This document shows positions 23,081 through 34,765 of a stretch of 64,000 bases of DNA, one piece after another (the first letter of the stretch is position 1; every line of letters starts with the position of its first letter). The translations under genes and the position numbers were made by a program. The stretch comes from Saururus chinensis. Lineage: Eukaryota > Streptophyta > Magnoliopsida > Piperales > Saururaceae. The stretch is from NCBI GenBank assembly GCA_035235625.1, contig CP141147.1:5011001-5075000 (forward strand), given 5' to 3'. The notes under the pieces were generated by a model that was not told where the DNA came from, made no database searches, and saw nothing but the letters and a program-made list of their open reading frames with translations.

Positions 23081-23614
23081 CTCCCTCTTCCCATGTGCAG
23101 CAGGGTAAAATTTCTCCCAGCTGTGCTTAAATCGCCCTCCCTCCTTCCACCCCCAACTCCTCCCTCTGTCATCAAAATTTCTCCATCATCAGTTCACCGC
23201 TTATCTGCGCCTGTTCGCAACTTGTCAATGCCCCCTTCCCCCTATTGTTTCCATTATCCGACCTAGCCTATAGGCACGAATCAGCCTCCGCTGCCAACCT
23301 GGCTTCCCCTACCGACCAGTCACTCCGGCTTCCCCCTCTCCCCTATTTTTTCTCTGCTCCACCCTACTACGGCCAAATCCCCTGCCATGGCTTTGCCCAC
23401 CTCCCGGCTTAGTTGCCGCAATCTCGACTACCCCTGTCATCCTAGCTACTCCCTTCCACCTTCTCCCCTATTTTTCACTACGCTTGCTCCTGCCCTGCCC
23501 GTTGCTTGGGTCCACCACTGCCTTAGTTCCTCTGGCGCCACATCAGCTCCCCTTCTGCAAAGCCAGTCTGGCGGATCCACCCTACCCCCTCTCTCCTGTC
23601 TGTTGCACTGCCAC
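23078..23614. other. C-rich non-coding DNA, probable CACTA interior
   Basis: CCCTCC/CCACC-rich sequence resembling the C-rich stretch inside the first CACTA at 9320-9490. Interrupted at 23615 by the hAT element; the same style resumes at 25794. No gene domain recognised. Confidence 0.45.
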
Positions 23615-23900
23615 TAGGGCTGCACCGAAAAACCGGAACCGAACTGAACCGGGTAAAACCGAACCGAAATTTAGTAGTTCGGTTCGGTTTGGTTCCTTAT
23701 TCTGTTTCGGTTCGGTTCTTGAAAAAAAAAACGACTGAATTTCGGTTCAGTTCGGTTCGGTTTTAAGAAAAATAACCGGAACCGAACCGAACCAATATAT
23801 CTAAACATATAAAAATACTCATTTCTACCCCTTCCCAGCCCTAATTTTACATCCGCCCAAACATTTTCTCTGTTTCTCCCCAGCGGACTGCGGCGACGCA

Positions 23901-24058
23901 ATGGCTCCCTCAGATGCGGTGGCTCCCTACTTCCCTCCGACGTGGTGGTTCCCTTCTCCCTATGAAGAACGCGCGGCTGAAGATTCCGGCCAAGGAGCAC
24001 CAGAGCAGACCAAAACCACCAACACCCTCCTCGTCTCCCTCATGAACCAGCTCGAAAA
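23901..24058 (+). pseudogene. Captured first-exon-like fragment, source unknown
   Basis: An ATG opens a frame of about 53 codons, beginning MAPSDAVAPYFPPTWWFPSP and including TNTLLVSLMNQLEK. It runs to AAAAG followed by GTCTCT, a plausible splice donor. GC content is higher than the T-rich sequence that follows, as for a 5' exon next to an intron. I do not recognise the parent gene, and it need not be the CESA gene. Confidence 0.45.
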
Positions 24059-24150
24059 GGTCTCTTTTTTTTATTCCTTTGATCCTTTCCTCTTCTGGTA
24101 TCATTTTTTTATTCTTTTAATCCTTTCCCTCTTTTGTCTATCAAATAGAT

Positions 24151-24389
24151 GTGTGCTCTATGGCTTATTTTTTTACTGTAAGCGAGTTTCATTTTTTGTT
24201 GGAATGTTAATTTTTTATCTAATGTGTGCTCTATGGCTCATTTTTTTACTATAAGTGAGTTTCGTTTTTTGTTGGAATGTTAATTTTTTATCTGATGTGT
24301 GCTCTACGGCTCATTTTTTTACTGTAAGTGAGTTTCATTTTTTGTTGGAATGTTAATTTTTTATTTGATGTGTGCTCTGCGGCTCTGCC
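24151..24389. repeat. 73-bp tandem repeat, 3.3 copies
   Basis: Units begin at 24151, 24224, 24297 and 24370 (partial), each starting GTGTGCTCTATGGCTCAT and ending GTTAATTTTTTATCTGA. It sits in the intron-like cargo of the hAT element. Confidence 0.9.
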
Positions 24390-25103
24390 TGATATTGTAT
24401 GTTACTATTTTTATGTTCTTCCTAAACAATGAAAAGGTTTCTGTTATGGTTAAAAAGTCCCTGGACTTTCTCTAGGTAGTATTATTGTCATTGAAAATTG
24501 ATTGGTATTAGTTATTTCTTGTGGACATCCTAGATGCATCTAGTTTATGACTACCACTCTGATTTAGTGATTTGTCATGAACACTATTTAATTTGATATT
24601 TGAACGGGTGAGAAACTGCTATAAATTGGCTAGGTTTTTTTTTTTTTTAATCATGTTCTTATTCTTTGATTATATTCTCTGCATTTTCATGTTTATGTTT
24701 TTTCTTTTGCTTGAGGTAGAATGTTGATAGTTGTATTTATAGACTTTATATTATTGAATTTAAATACTGAGATGTCTTGGGCAATATCACCAAAAGGCTT
24801 CTGGATTGTTAGCTAGATGTAGTAGACTCAAAGTGCAGTGACAAAGACTGGACCAACCAAACAAGCAGGTTAAGCTTTATTTAGTAGGTAATTTGGATGT
24901 AGTTTATATAGATATATAGTTTATTTTTAGCAGGTTAAACATGTTAAGCTTTTGTGCTCTTGGGCCGTATCTCCATATAGTTTACTTGGATATATAGTTT
25001 ATTTTCCTGGAGAGGTTTGAACTTGGGGATAATTTTCTTCAGTTTTACCTTACATGTTCTTAGCTTTAGTCTTCTACCTATATTCTTGGTTGTACTGATT
25101 CTA

Positions 25104-25492
25104 GTTCCAGTGAGGATAATGGACCCTTCAAAAGACTTGAACTCATATGGGCTTCAGTACCATGTGACTCACCCTGTTCTTGATGCATATGCATTATGGC
25201 TGGTATATGATATATGTGAGATTTGGTTTGCTCTATCTTAGTTTCTCGATTTGTTTCCAAAATGGAACCCCATCAACCATCAGGCTTACCTTGCCTTGAT
25301 AGGCTTGCACTGAGGTTAGTAGATTGACTTGCATTTCTCTTATGTGTACTTTCATTTTTACTTCCCTTAAGAGATACCATCTATGAGCAATTTGAATCAA
25401 GCCTGACCTCTTTTTTTCAGTATTACAAAGAAGGGGAGCCTTCACAGTTGGCTCCTGTTGATGTATTTGTCAGTACAATGGAAGACTTTTGA
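25104..25492 (+). pseudogene. Captured cellulose synthase catalytic-subunit fragment (CESA1-like)
   Basis: Three CESA pieces in the right order. 25104-25154 encodes [17 protein letters not shown], from the cytosolic N-terminal region before the first membrane helices. It is joined directly to [17 protein letters not shown] and CEIWFALS (25155-25238), from the first membrane helices; in CESA proteins well over 100 residues separate these pieces. TAG at 25239 replaces the conserved Trp after [20 protein letters not shown] follows, then a 5-bp duplication (CCTTGCCTTG, 25289-25298) shifts frame before DRLALR. After an intron-like gap with a TTTTCAG acceptor, 25421 onward gives YYKEGEPSQLAPVDVFVST and then stops. 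No catalytic D or QxxRW region is present, so no enzyme is made. It was carried here by the enclosing hAT element. Confidence 0.85.
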
Positions 25493-25856
25493 AGAGGGCC
25501 AAAAGAAATACTTTCGGAAAGGGCAAAGGGGACGACTTTTATCAAATTTTTGTGTATAGATGTGTATTATAAATGACTTAGGTTGTAACCTTGGTAATTT
25601 TGTATTATTTCTATTTTATTTTGATTAATTAAAGTATTTTAATTAAAATATTTGGTTTCGGTTCGGTTTCAATTCGGTTTCGGTGCTTATATCGGTTCGG
25701 TTCAGTTCTTGTATCTCGGTTCCTAAAGTTGGTTCGGTTCGGTTCCTACTGGAACCGCCTGGAACCGAACCGAGATGCAACCCTAACTGCCACCCCCCCA
25801 AATAAAATAATAAAATAGCTCCTCCCTCCTTGCCCCTCCCGACTGTCATCGAAGGA

Positions 25857-26412
25857 GGAGACGAGATATTTTAAAAAATTTATTAGCAACACTTTAAAAA
25901 GCGTTGCTAATAATTTTTTTCTTTTTAGCGAAGCAAAAAAGGATTTCCTAATAATTTTTATTAAACAAATCTACATAAGAGATGGTTATTATAGCGTCAC
26001 TAATAATATATTATTAGTGACACATAGATACAGATAAGAATTTTTATTTTCTTAGCGATGTGTTTTCTAAAGCATTGCTAAAAAACTTTTTAGCAATGTT
26101 TAAAAAACGTCTCTAGTATTGTTTTTTTTATTTTTTTAAAATATGTTTCCGTATTAGCAATGTTTAATAAGCATCGCTAATTCTAAATTATTAGCGACGC
26201 TTTGTAGCAAGAGTATCTAATACACTTTTTAAAGCATTGCAGAAATACGTATATAACTAGAGATGAAAGAACAGTTGTTGCTAATAGTAGTATTATTAGC
26301 GATGCTTTTTCATTTGCATCACTAATGATTAGTTGCGATGAGACTATTAGCGACACTTTTTAAGTGTCGCTAATAGTCATTAGTAAAGCTTTTCTTCTTT
26401 TTTCTTGTAGTG
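25857..26412. mobile_element. Right end of a second CACTA element
   Basis: Arrays of TTAGCAACACTTTAAAAAGC / GCGTTGCTAATA units run to the terminus TTTTTTCTTGTAGTG ending at 26412. No matching CACTACAA end was found to the left. C-rich and CT-rich DNA on the left, interrupted by the hAT and the nested LTRs, may be its interior. The left end is either lost or too diverged to see. Confidence 0.72.
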
Positions 26413-29330
26413 TTAATTGTGAATCCCACCATTCAATAAAAATCATTTTTTTAAAAGAAATTGAGTTATTACTAGGAGGGAGTAGGATTTTAGACTATTT
26501 CTTGTTTCACACATGTAGTTTTAATTGGTTGACCACACATATGGTTCAAGAAAAGAGCATAAAAAAATTGTAAGTTTTTCAGTTATGTGATCCTTGAATC
26601 TTTTCCTTCATATGGAAGTACTTAGTTGCATTTGCAAATGCTCAATTGAATTCTATACATCATTTGAAGATCGACTTCCAATTCTCAACTAAACAGACTA
26701 GCATAAAAAACAAAAATATTCATTCAAGCTCTTCAAGTTTGCATTGACAATTGACAATGATATTGTCATAAAGAATGAAGAAAAGATAGAGGGTTTATGT
26801 TCTCTAACCCAAAAAATGAAGAAAAGATATGTCAATAAGTAGTCTTTTTTCATAGACAAAAGCCATTTCACAATGGCAATAATGTGAAGCTGAAGCAAAA
26901 CTAAACATCATGTAGTCGATCAAAATTGCTAACAAACATAATGAAACATTGATTTTATTCATTCACAATCTAATAAATGGCAGCTCTTTAAAATTGAATG
27001 TCATTTACTGCTTCAGGATGGTAATATTCATACTAGAGGACAATCCCATAGTCATTCTTTTTTGCGCCCAGATCCATATATCTTTGTTAGAATTGATAGT
27101 ATTAGCATTCAAAGAAAATGACACTTTTCTTGATTAGATCACGTAGGAAAGATTACTCACAAGGAAATATTGGGAAACCACTGCAACAATTTAACATATT
27201 GAAGGCCTTCTTGCTCCCAGTTCTTCTTTGTTTTCAGTAATTTCAACACAATAATACTACCGTCTTTGTCCCACATTAATAGCTTCATATGGTTTGCCCC
27301 GAATGTTAAAACTTCTTGTGAGTCATCCCAAACCTATTAGAACATCTAGAGTGGCATGGAGATAATTATTGGCTAGCAATTGTATACTGGGTAGAACCCA
27401 GTTTGCTTGAATATTACCTTGCATCCCAGACTCGATTCAACGAGGTCCTTTGATAGTCTAAGATCAGCAAGGTAACTGTTTATTCCGAGGCTTGGCCTCC
27501 TCCCATAGATTCTCTTATTCTTCTTTTTTGATGCCTTCATTGATTCCGCCATTTGACTGTACTCTTGTAGCTCTTCGTTTGTAAAAGATGTTATACATAT
27601 GTATATCAACAATGGGTCATGACAAAAACCAAAGAGTCATGTTGATTCAAATTATGTAACTAATGTACAAATACACGCAAAATGTATATATCGTGTTATT
27701 GGATACACTGTATGATGCCTTCTAAGACATGACAGCACAACAGTTGAATGTCACCTTTCGCATTTCGTGTTATTAATAACACATTATGTATGCTACACAT
27801 ACACGATAGGAGGACATCTATATCGAGTATCGTATTATAGATAACACAATATATTGCATATATATTGTATACTTGATAACACAACAATCTACTGAGGAGA
27901 TTAAAGTATTAACTATGTCATGCGTTCCATATCATGATATATAAAAAATCATGTATACGAACATACGATTTAGAGCTAAAGAAAGGCCTTACCACAAAAT
28001 TGATCCAAACTAGATTAACCCCTCGATTGGCCAGTTATTTTCACTAAAGTTCACTACTTTATAGGGATCGCATCAGTATACACTCAGACAGAACCTCACT
28101 TCATGGCCGAAACTTGCTTTGGGGTGGAAATTTTCAATATCACATTTCGGAAACAAGAAAAGCCAAACGTTGCGGAGTTTTTTCACATCTCACATTGGAA
28201 ATCAAGTAAAGTTTTTTTTAAACCGCCAGTGGGATGGGTTGGAAATTGGAACTCACATTGTGTATTCACTTCATACTGATTGAACTGTCAAAATCGTCGG
28301 TTTGTGAAGTCATTTGTGTGTAAATGTGACCATATAAGGGGTTTACATGATATAAAACCCTAAACCCTAACAAATGGGCATTTTTGTCCAAAACTTTCCT
28401 TATATCGTGTAAGTTTGGGTTTATTGGCATTTTTTTGGAAAACAAAGGAATATAGAATATTCCTTTTTTCGGCAAGGCAATATGAAAAAAACTCTTACTT
28501 ATATCGATATGACCACATTTTAGGAACAAAATTGAAACATTAGGTAAACGATGGATAATCTTCAAATGTGTATGTTATTAATAAGAGAATATCACTCTTA
28601 AAATTTATTATTTATGAAATTACAGTTTTTAAACTTAAGCAGTTTTCTTTACAAACAATTAAATCCGTATATTTTTTTATAAAATTGCGATATGTCTAGA
28701 AATAATTATGTATAAAAAAAATTATAACTAAAAATCAACATTTTAGTTAGATAACAATAAACAAATAATACACTATTATATCATTAATCAAATATAATTC
28801 TTAATCCAATTCGCTGTAAGCATTGTGTGAATATAGTATAATGCAGTTAATTTAAGCTACATGACTTTAATTCGAATATTATGTGAATTCATTCTACAAA
28901 TTATTTAAATGATTTTTTTGTATAAATAAACATGTAAAATAGTCAGATTTTATATTACTTTTGTTCCACACATATCATTGAAAAAAAAATATAAATCTAA
29001 AATTCTGCTAGTTGTGTTATCCTTCAATATTGTTGTTCAGATGGCAGATTTCAGTTCATGTATCATTTTCTACTCTCTCTAGCATATATCATATATGATT
29101 CAGAAAACCTTATACTTATTACTGCATTGTGCCTATGAAGAGCCGAACAAGGTTCATAGATGTTCAATACCTCCATCAACCAATGCAATATAATAGCTCC
29201 CGTGAGCTAGTTTAACATATCTTGAATTCTTAACCTCATCAAATTTAAGCTTGGCATAAATACTAGAAACCCCATCACGTTCTGTCACAACTATAATAAT
29301 TCCTCTTGTTTAAGAAACTGTAATTGACCA
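26413..29330. other. Unassigned AT-rich DNA
   Basis: No confident gene. 27190-27300 resembles part of repeat R3 (GAAGGCCTTCTTGCTCC, then TTTTCAGTA). CTACCGTCTTTGTCCCACAT at 27257 looks like a single Stowaway end. 28357-28373 contains two telomere-type CCCTAAA units. A possible minus-strand exon at 27418-27552 is listed separately. Confidence 0.35.
27418..27552 (-). other. Possible exon fragment, unknown product
   Basis: The minus strand from ATG at 27552 reads MAESMKASKKKNKRIYGRR and ends ...VESSLGCK, followed directly by GTAATA, a plausible splice donor. Lys- and Arg-rich, no domain recognised, and no downstream exon found, so it may be chance. Confidence 0.22.
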
Positions 29331-29433
29331 CTTACTCGTAATAACCACTCTTCAATGAAGAGGAGTGGCAAGAGAGAGCCGGATTGGAGACAACCGCCTT
29401 TCCCAAGTGAATTCATTAGGAAGACTGAGGATC

Positions 29434-29443
29434 TATATAAATA
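29434..29443 (+). promoter_or_regulatory. TATA box upstream of the conserved LTR motif
   Basis: TATATAAATA lies about 35 bases before the AACTACGTGAGGTCTGATC...TACGTAGGCAAC motif (29470-29513). That spacing would place the motif at the transcript start or in the R region of an LTR-like unit. Confidence 0.5.
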
Positions 29444-29534
29444 AGTGGTGTCTGGGTATTGGAGAGGTAAGAACTACGTGAGGTCTGATCGCTGAGAAGG
29501 GTACGTAGGCAACTAACTGATCCCTATTAGCCCT

Positions 29535-29664
29535 ACCGAATCCAGTCCGGAGAACTCTCCATTACCCTCTTACACTTCCAAAGCTTCTGGTTTTCGTCAG
29601 ACCGAATCCAGTCTGGAGAACTCTCCATTACCCTCTTACACTTCCAAAGCTTCTGGTTTTCGTC
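29535..29664. repeat. 66-bp direct tandem duplication
   Basis: Two adjacent copies, 29535-29600 and 29601-29664, nearly identical from ACCGAATCCAGTC to GGTTTTCGTC. High identity indicates a recent event. Confidence 0.92.
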
Positions 29665-29839
29665 CGGCAGCGACCCCAAAGTGGCCTTCGAACATTAGCT
29701 GCCCCTCTCGTATGGAGTCTGGTGTTCCCATCCGTCAGCAGTTGTACCAGCCATACAACTACATGGGATTCCTGTTTCTTCGAGCAAATTAAAAGATCAC
29801 TTAGACAATCCTATTGCACTTATACAGTCATATTTTAGC

Positions 29840-30107
29840 ATAGACTAGCTAGATGTGAAGTTAAAATCTTTCCTGATAGTGAAAGCGATCTAGAGGGGGC
29901 AAGAATGCTAGATAAACACCGGAAATTTATTTGCATGCAAGTTCAGTAATTCCCGTTTAACACACATTCAAGGGCTTCTTACTCCAAGTTCTTCTTTGTT
30001 TTTCAGTACTACTTTCAATCTAACAAGTTGATGCTGTTTGGTTCACCTTCCACACCAATTATCATGCTTATGTTTTTGGTTCACCTTCCACGCCTATGCA
30101 GGATCAT
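29840..30107. repeat. Repeat R3, copy at 29.8 kb
   Basis: Matches 577-840 through GCGATCTAGAGGGGGC and TTTTCAGTACTACTTTCAA. No coding frame. Confidence 0.55.
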
Positions 30108-31115
30108 GGTGACAAGAGTTAGGGTGATTACTGCTGGTTGTATCCGCGGTTGGAGCTAAATCAGCAAGAAATCTAAGGGGTGACTACAACTATAATCAAG
30201 GAGTAAAGAAGATTTTCCTCTTAGAGGCACATGGCTATAACATCAACTGCTTGGTTGAGAGCACTATAAAATTGTCCAAATTATGAGCACTTCTATCTGA
30301 GTTTCCTAATCAATATAGGCACAACTCCAACTAGGAAAGTTTCCATCAGTTTAAAACCGCCTTCGTATTAAGCCACAAAGAGAGAAGTTTTTCTCCACTA
30401 AAGTATGGAAGACCCAAAGAGGTCTGATCCCGGGATGAAGTTTTTCACAGAATATGTCTTGCATAAATTCATCACCCTTGACTATTTACTTACGAAAAAC
30501 TAATCGTCAAATATGAATATTATGAAACTACATTCTAGGGATAAAGAAGGAGATATTAGAGTGATACGTATTTCATATTAAGCATTGGTGGGCAGGGATG
30601 GGTTGGGACGAAGTTAGGGTGATCAGTTTTGGTTGTATCTGCGGTTGGAGCTAAAACAACAAGAAAGGTAAGAGCCGTGACTGCATCTGTAATCAAGGGG
30701 TAAACATACTCTTCATCTCATAGGAGTATAAAACTGTCCAAATTGCGATCACTTCTAACGTTGAGTTTTCTCAATATGGGCACAACTCCAACTAGGAAAG
30801 TTTCCAACGGTTTAACACCACCGTCGGTATCAAGCCACAACGAGGGAAGCCTTTCCCCAGCTAAAGTAGGGAAGAGGTCTGATTCCTAAGGATGGTGCAT
30901 AGGCAGCAAGGTATATAGGAAACTAATTCATAGGATGCTAGGCACCCCACATATACTTGTGAAGTTTTTCACGGGATATGTCTTACATAAAAATCATCAC
31001 CCTTGACTATTTATTAATAAAAAACTAATCTTCAAATATGAGTATGAATAAAGTGAAACTACTTTCTATGGATAAAGAAAGATATTAAGGTGATATTTCA
31101 TAGTAAGCTATGTAC
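30108..31115. repeat. About 500-bp tandem duplication within R3
   Basis: 30108-30600 and 30605-31115 align in order: GTTAGGGTGAT, GCGGTTGGAGCTAAA, GGCACAACTCCAACTAGGAA, TGAAGTTTTTCAC, ATCACCCTTGACTATTTA. Parts also match 3190-3400 and 4200-4280. Divergence is moderate, so this is older than the 66-bp duplication. Confidence 0.72.
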
Positions 31116-31424
31116 TACTTCTCACTCTTTTAATGTCATTGTTCTACTACATGCAAGGCAGTGGGCAGGGTGGGGGGATAGCCAAGGCTAGGCATAAATT
31201 ATCAAGTTCCAATAAAGAGTATAAGAAAATCTTGTTCAATACCAATACCTATTGGACACGCGCATGTTGTTTTTTATATGGCCCCACAAATTACTGCATG
31301 TATCCAACAAGTAATGGTATTGATTACAATTTTCTCCTTCTTATAGCATACCTAATAATTTCATGAGAAAAAGGATGAAGTTAAATGGAAGGCTAGTTCT
31401 TCAGGGAACTTCTCAACAAAATCA

Positions 31425-31661
31425 AAGTACAAGGTGCTTTCTAAACATCTCCCAAATTTGAATTGGACATCCTTTGCTTAATTCAAACAATATATTCCAC
31501 GTCATTCATTCATCAATTGGCTAATGTCGCATGCTTGGTTACTCACTTTAGATAAGATCCAAGCTCGGAAAATTCATCATGTCAATAGATGTAGTCTTTG
31601 TAAGTCTAAACTTGAATCGTTTCATAATATTTTCTTCTTTTGTAGTTACTCTAAATGGTGA
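31425..31661 (+). pseudogene. LINE reverse-transcriptase zinc-binding (zf-RVT) remnant
   Basis: One frame reads KYKVLSKHLPNLNWTSFA, stop, FKQYIPRHSFINWL. It continues AWLLTLDKIQARKIHHVNRC, SLCKSKLESFHNIFFFC and SYSKW before TGA at 31659. The order W...LTLDK...C..C....ES..H.FF.C...W is the zf-RVT domain that ends plant LINE ORF2 proteins, with the two Cys and the His/Cys ligands kept. The RT domain itself is absent and one internal stop is present. Confidence 0.85.
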
Positions 31662-32865
31662 TGAGTAATATTTTTAGATTCATTTGAGTGGATATTTCTT
31701 ATAATGAAGCTCAATAAGCACTCCAGCACATCCAGTTTTTAAGTCACTCCGTTCCAGACTTGGGTTTGCTTATGAAATATTTCTTGAACTGCACAGTTTA
31801 CTTCATTTGGAGAGAGAAATAGCCGCTTTTTGATAAATAAATTCACTCATAAGTGAAAGCTTTATTTGAAGTGTGAAGGCCAAGTTAGAGTCTATGTATT
31901 TGCTAATTATCACCTTTCTAAAATTGTTGTTGAGTTCCATTTCATAGCTAGAAGATAGCATATGTAATTTTATCAGTTTGCATTCGCACTATAAGAAAAA
32001 AAAGAATATTAGTGACTCTTAAATGTTTTATTAATAGTCCTTAAAGCGTCATTAATGACTATTAGTAACGCTTAAAAAGCGTCGCTAAAATTATCGATAA
32101 TAGTCTTGCTGCAACTGCTAATTAGCTACACATATAGGAAAGCGTCGTTAACAGTATTGATATTAGTAACACTCTATTTTTAGTTGCTAATATTAATTTT
32201 TTGTGATGCTTTAAAATCATCAATAATAATAGATTATTAGTGATGCTTATCACAAAGCATTGCTAATAATATATTATTAGGGACATTTTTTAAACATTGC
32301 TAATACATTAACATATTTAAAAAAAATATAAAAACATTATTAGTGAAGTTTTTTACCTGTCACTAAAAGTATTTTAGCGATGTTTTAGAAAAAATGTCGC
32401 TAATAAAAAAAACCCAAATTTTGAACTATTAGCAACGCTACACTAACCATCGCTAATCCAAAAAAATTTAAAATAAATTATTATCAATCTTCATTTGTGT
32501 CGCTAAAAAAATAACTTTTAAAAAATATTTGCTACATTTGTGTAAGCGTCGCTAAAATTAAAAAAAAAAACACTTGCCCCCTTGTCTACTCCTTTTCCAG
32601 TAGTCGGGAGAGGGTGGAGGTCGGGGCCGAGGTGGTGGTGGGGGGTGGCCGATAGTGGAACCTAGGCGGCGACTGTGGAGCAGAGCGACAGACGGGGGAG
32701 CTAGAGAGAGGGGCAAGAGAGGAAAGGGGGTGGTACCGGAATCTAGAGAGAGATGTAGAAAGATCGAATGTGAAGAGAGAGAGGTAGAGAGAGTGTGAAG
32801 AGAGAGAGAGTGAAGAGAGGGGTAGAGAGAGGATAGAGAGAGAAGAGAGAGCGGGTGTTGTTACG

Positions 32866-34288
32866 TCTGAAACAAGACTATGAAGAAGTCAAATTCAGAT
32901 TTGTTTTACTTGCCAAGTGTAGTAGACAAGGTCGATCCACAGGGAAAACCTTGTGCAACAAAGAATACTATTACGAAAAAAATAGAGAAAGGAAAACTAA
33001 GAAAATAAGGGTAGAAGAGTATTGAGGTAATATAGAGTTAAGAAATCAAGATGAGAAAATACTAAGGCATTAAAGATCATTGTAACATCTAATGATGTTC
33101 TTCATGTATCATGTTATCTCAGTTAGAATCGAATGAAAATTCTATCTAACCGGAAGATATGAACATTAAAATTGAAAATAAAAATAGAAATGCTTTGGAT
33201 AGATGAAGGATAAAAATAATTGTCTCTTAAAGATTTCTATGTATCCAAATCACAAAAGATCAAAAAGGAGAGCCTTCGAGCATCTTATGTATCCAAATCA
33301 CAAAGAAACAAGAAGAAGAACAATATTAAATAAACATCACTTCAAATAAACAAGACTTACTTGAAACCATTGATGAAACATGAATTGAACTCCATTAGAT
33401 TGTTACAAATCACCTCTAGCCTTAGCTTGAGAGCTTTAGAAAGCCATTACAATAAAACTAAAAACAAAATTACAAAATGAGAGAAGAAAATAGGAGAGGA
33501 GAGCTCCAAAGAGGAGGGTGTCCCTCATCTATCACGTCCACCCCTCTATTTATAGGAATAGAAGAGGTTGCTTCAAAGAGGAAAGTGAAATCATATCTCT
33601 AGATTGCATCCTGATTGATTGCCTGATTGGTTGCTTCTTTGGTAATGATTAGATACTAAATAAATCAATGATTTATTTAGCAAATAAGTATCTTTGAATC
33701 TTCCTTTAGTTAACCAATCAGCCTCCTTGTCTTTCCTTATGTGTATAAATCATAATCAATGAAAATATTCTTCATTGCTGGCCTCGGGTTAGTTTACTAA
33801 CTGTCTCTTTACATACCGAATTCGACCCATTAATCTTCGGAATTTGGAATTTCTTCCTAAAATAACACTTGTAGCAACTGAAGTCTTCTTTCTAATACCA
33901 CTAAAATCATATCAATCTGAATTATACACAAAAAGATATGATCGAAATACTAAGGCTCTGTCAATCTGTCCGAATCAGCTTCTTTCCTAATTTAGTCCTC
34001 TTCATACAAATCTCAAATCAAACGGGTCCATAGGGTTATGTTTGACCATTCCATCCATGTTTAGACCATTAGGGGCTCATTCTTGACTTTCAAATAGCTT
34101 TGGGTAAATGGGCTTTACTTCCTCTTCCACTTGGATCCTGTTAAAGCCTGTTTAGACATATAAACTCAATTAAGGTCTAACTAACTTATTCATAACATAA
34201 ATAGCCCAAATCAGCAATGAATTAACACAAAATAGGATTGCAATTTGAAATATGAGAATATTTAATTAAACATTATTTCAGTGCATCA
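32866..34288. mobile_element. Solo LTR-like element (1423 bp, TSD GCGGG)
   Basis: Starts TGTTGTTACGTCTGAAAC, ends TTTCAGTGCATCA, with perfect 5-bp duplications GCGGG at 32861-32865 and 34289-34293. It contains AAGTGTAGTAGACAAGGTCG followed by ATCCACAGGGAAA, a phrase I associate with one widespread plant LTR-retrotransposon type. No coding region. Orientation not set. Confidence 0.82.
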
Positions 34289-34440
34289 GCGGGAGAAGAG
34301 AGAGGGAGAAGCGAGAAAGGAGAGAGGGTGGGATGCTCACAATTGAGTGTCACAAATAGTATAAAAGCTACGACTTATAAGTGTCACAACTGTTATACTA
34401 TTTGCAAATAAGCGTCACAACTGTTATACTTCGCAAATAG

Positions 34441-34765
34441 GCTAAATTTATTTTTTAATCCCTCTCTTCTCTCTATCTCTATCTCTCTTCACTCTTCTCC
34501 ACTCTCTCCCTCTTACCCTCTCTCTCCCCTCTCTCTACCCTATTTCCCTCTCTCGTTTCACACACTCTCTCTATCTACTCTTCCTCTCTCTTCTCTCTCC
34601 CCTCTCTCTTTTGATCTATATCTCTTTCTTCACACTATTTTTCATTTTCTCTCTCTCTTAAGTACTCTCTCTCCTCTCCCCCTCTCTCTTCTCTATCGTC
34701 TCTCTCTCCTCTTTCTCTCTTCTCTTTCTCTTCTCTCTTCACTCCTCTCTCTCTCACCTACGCGC
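34441..34765. repeat. CT-rich low-complexity tract
   Basis: About 300 bases of CTCTCTC/CTTTCTC in the right half of the third CACTA. A matching GA-rich tract lies left of the nested LTR (32755-32860), so the two can pair in a single strand. Confidence 0.8.

Larger units (their letters stand above)
23615..25785. mobile_element. Non-autonomous hAT carrying host gene pieces (Pack-type), 2171 bp
   Basis: Termini TAGGGCTGCACCGAAAAACC and CCGAGATGCAACCCTA are imperfect inverted repeats, with a perfect 8-bp target duplication ACTGCCAC at 23607-23614 and 25786-25793. Subterminal regions consist of many GGTTCGGTTCGG / CCGAACCGAACC copies. No transposase is present. The cargo includes a start-codon exon ending at a splice-like donor (23901-24058), intron-like T-rich DNA with a 73-bp tandem array, and cellulose-synthase segments (25104-25492). 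Host genes captured by DNA transposons are known in plants, mainly for MULEs and CACTAs. Confidence 0.88.

Noticed and set aside
22931..23266. Open frame encoding a long Leu-Ser run
   Set aside because: It is the translation of the (CT)38 microsatellite plus C-rich DNA and crosses an LTR end.
25017..25241. The 74-codon CESA-like frame as a functional small membrane protein
   Set aside because: It ends at a stop replacing a conserved Trp, its upstream part is intron translation, and it lies wholly in a transposon.
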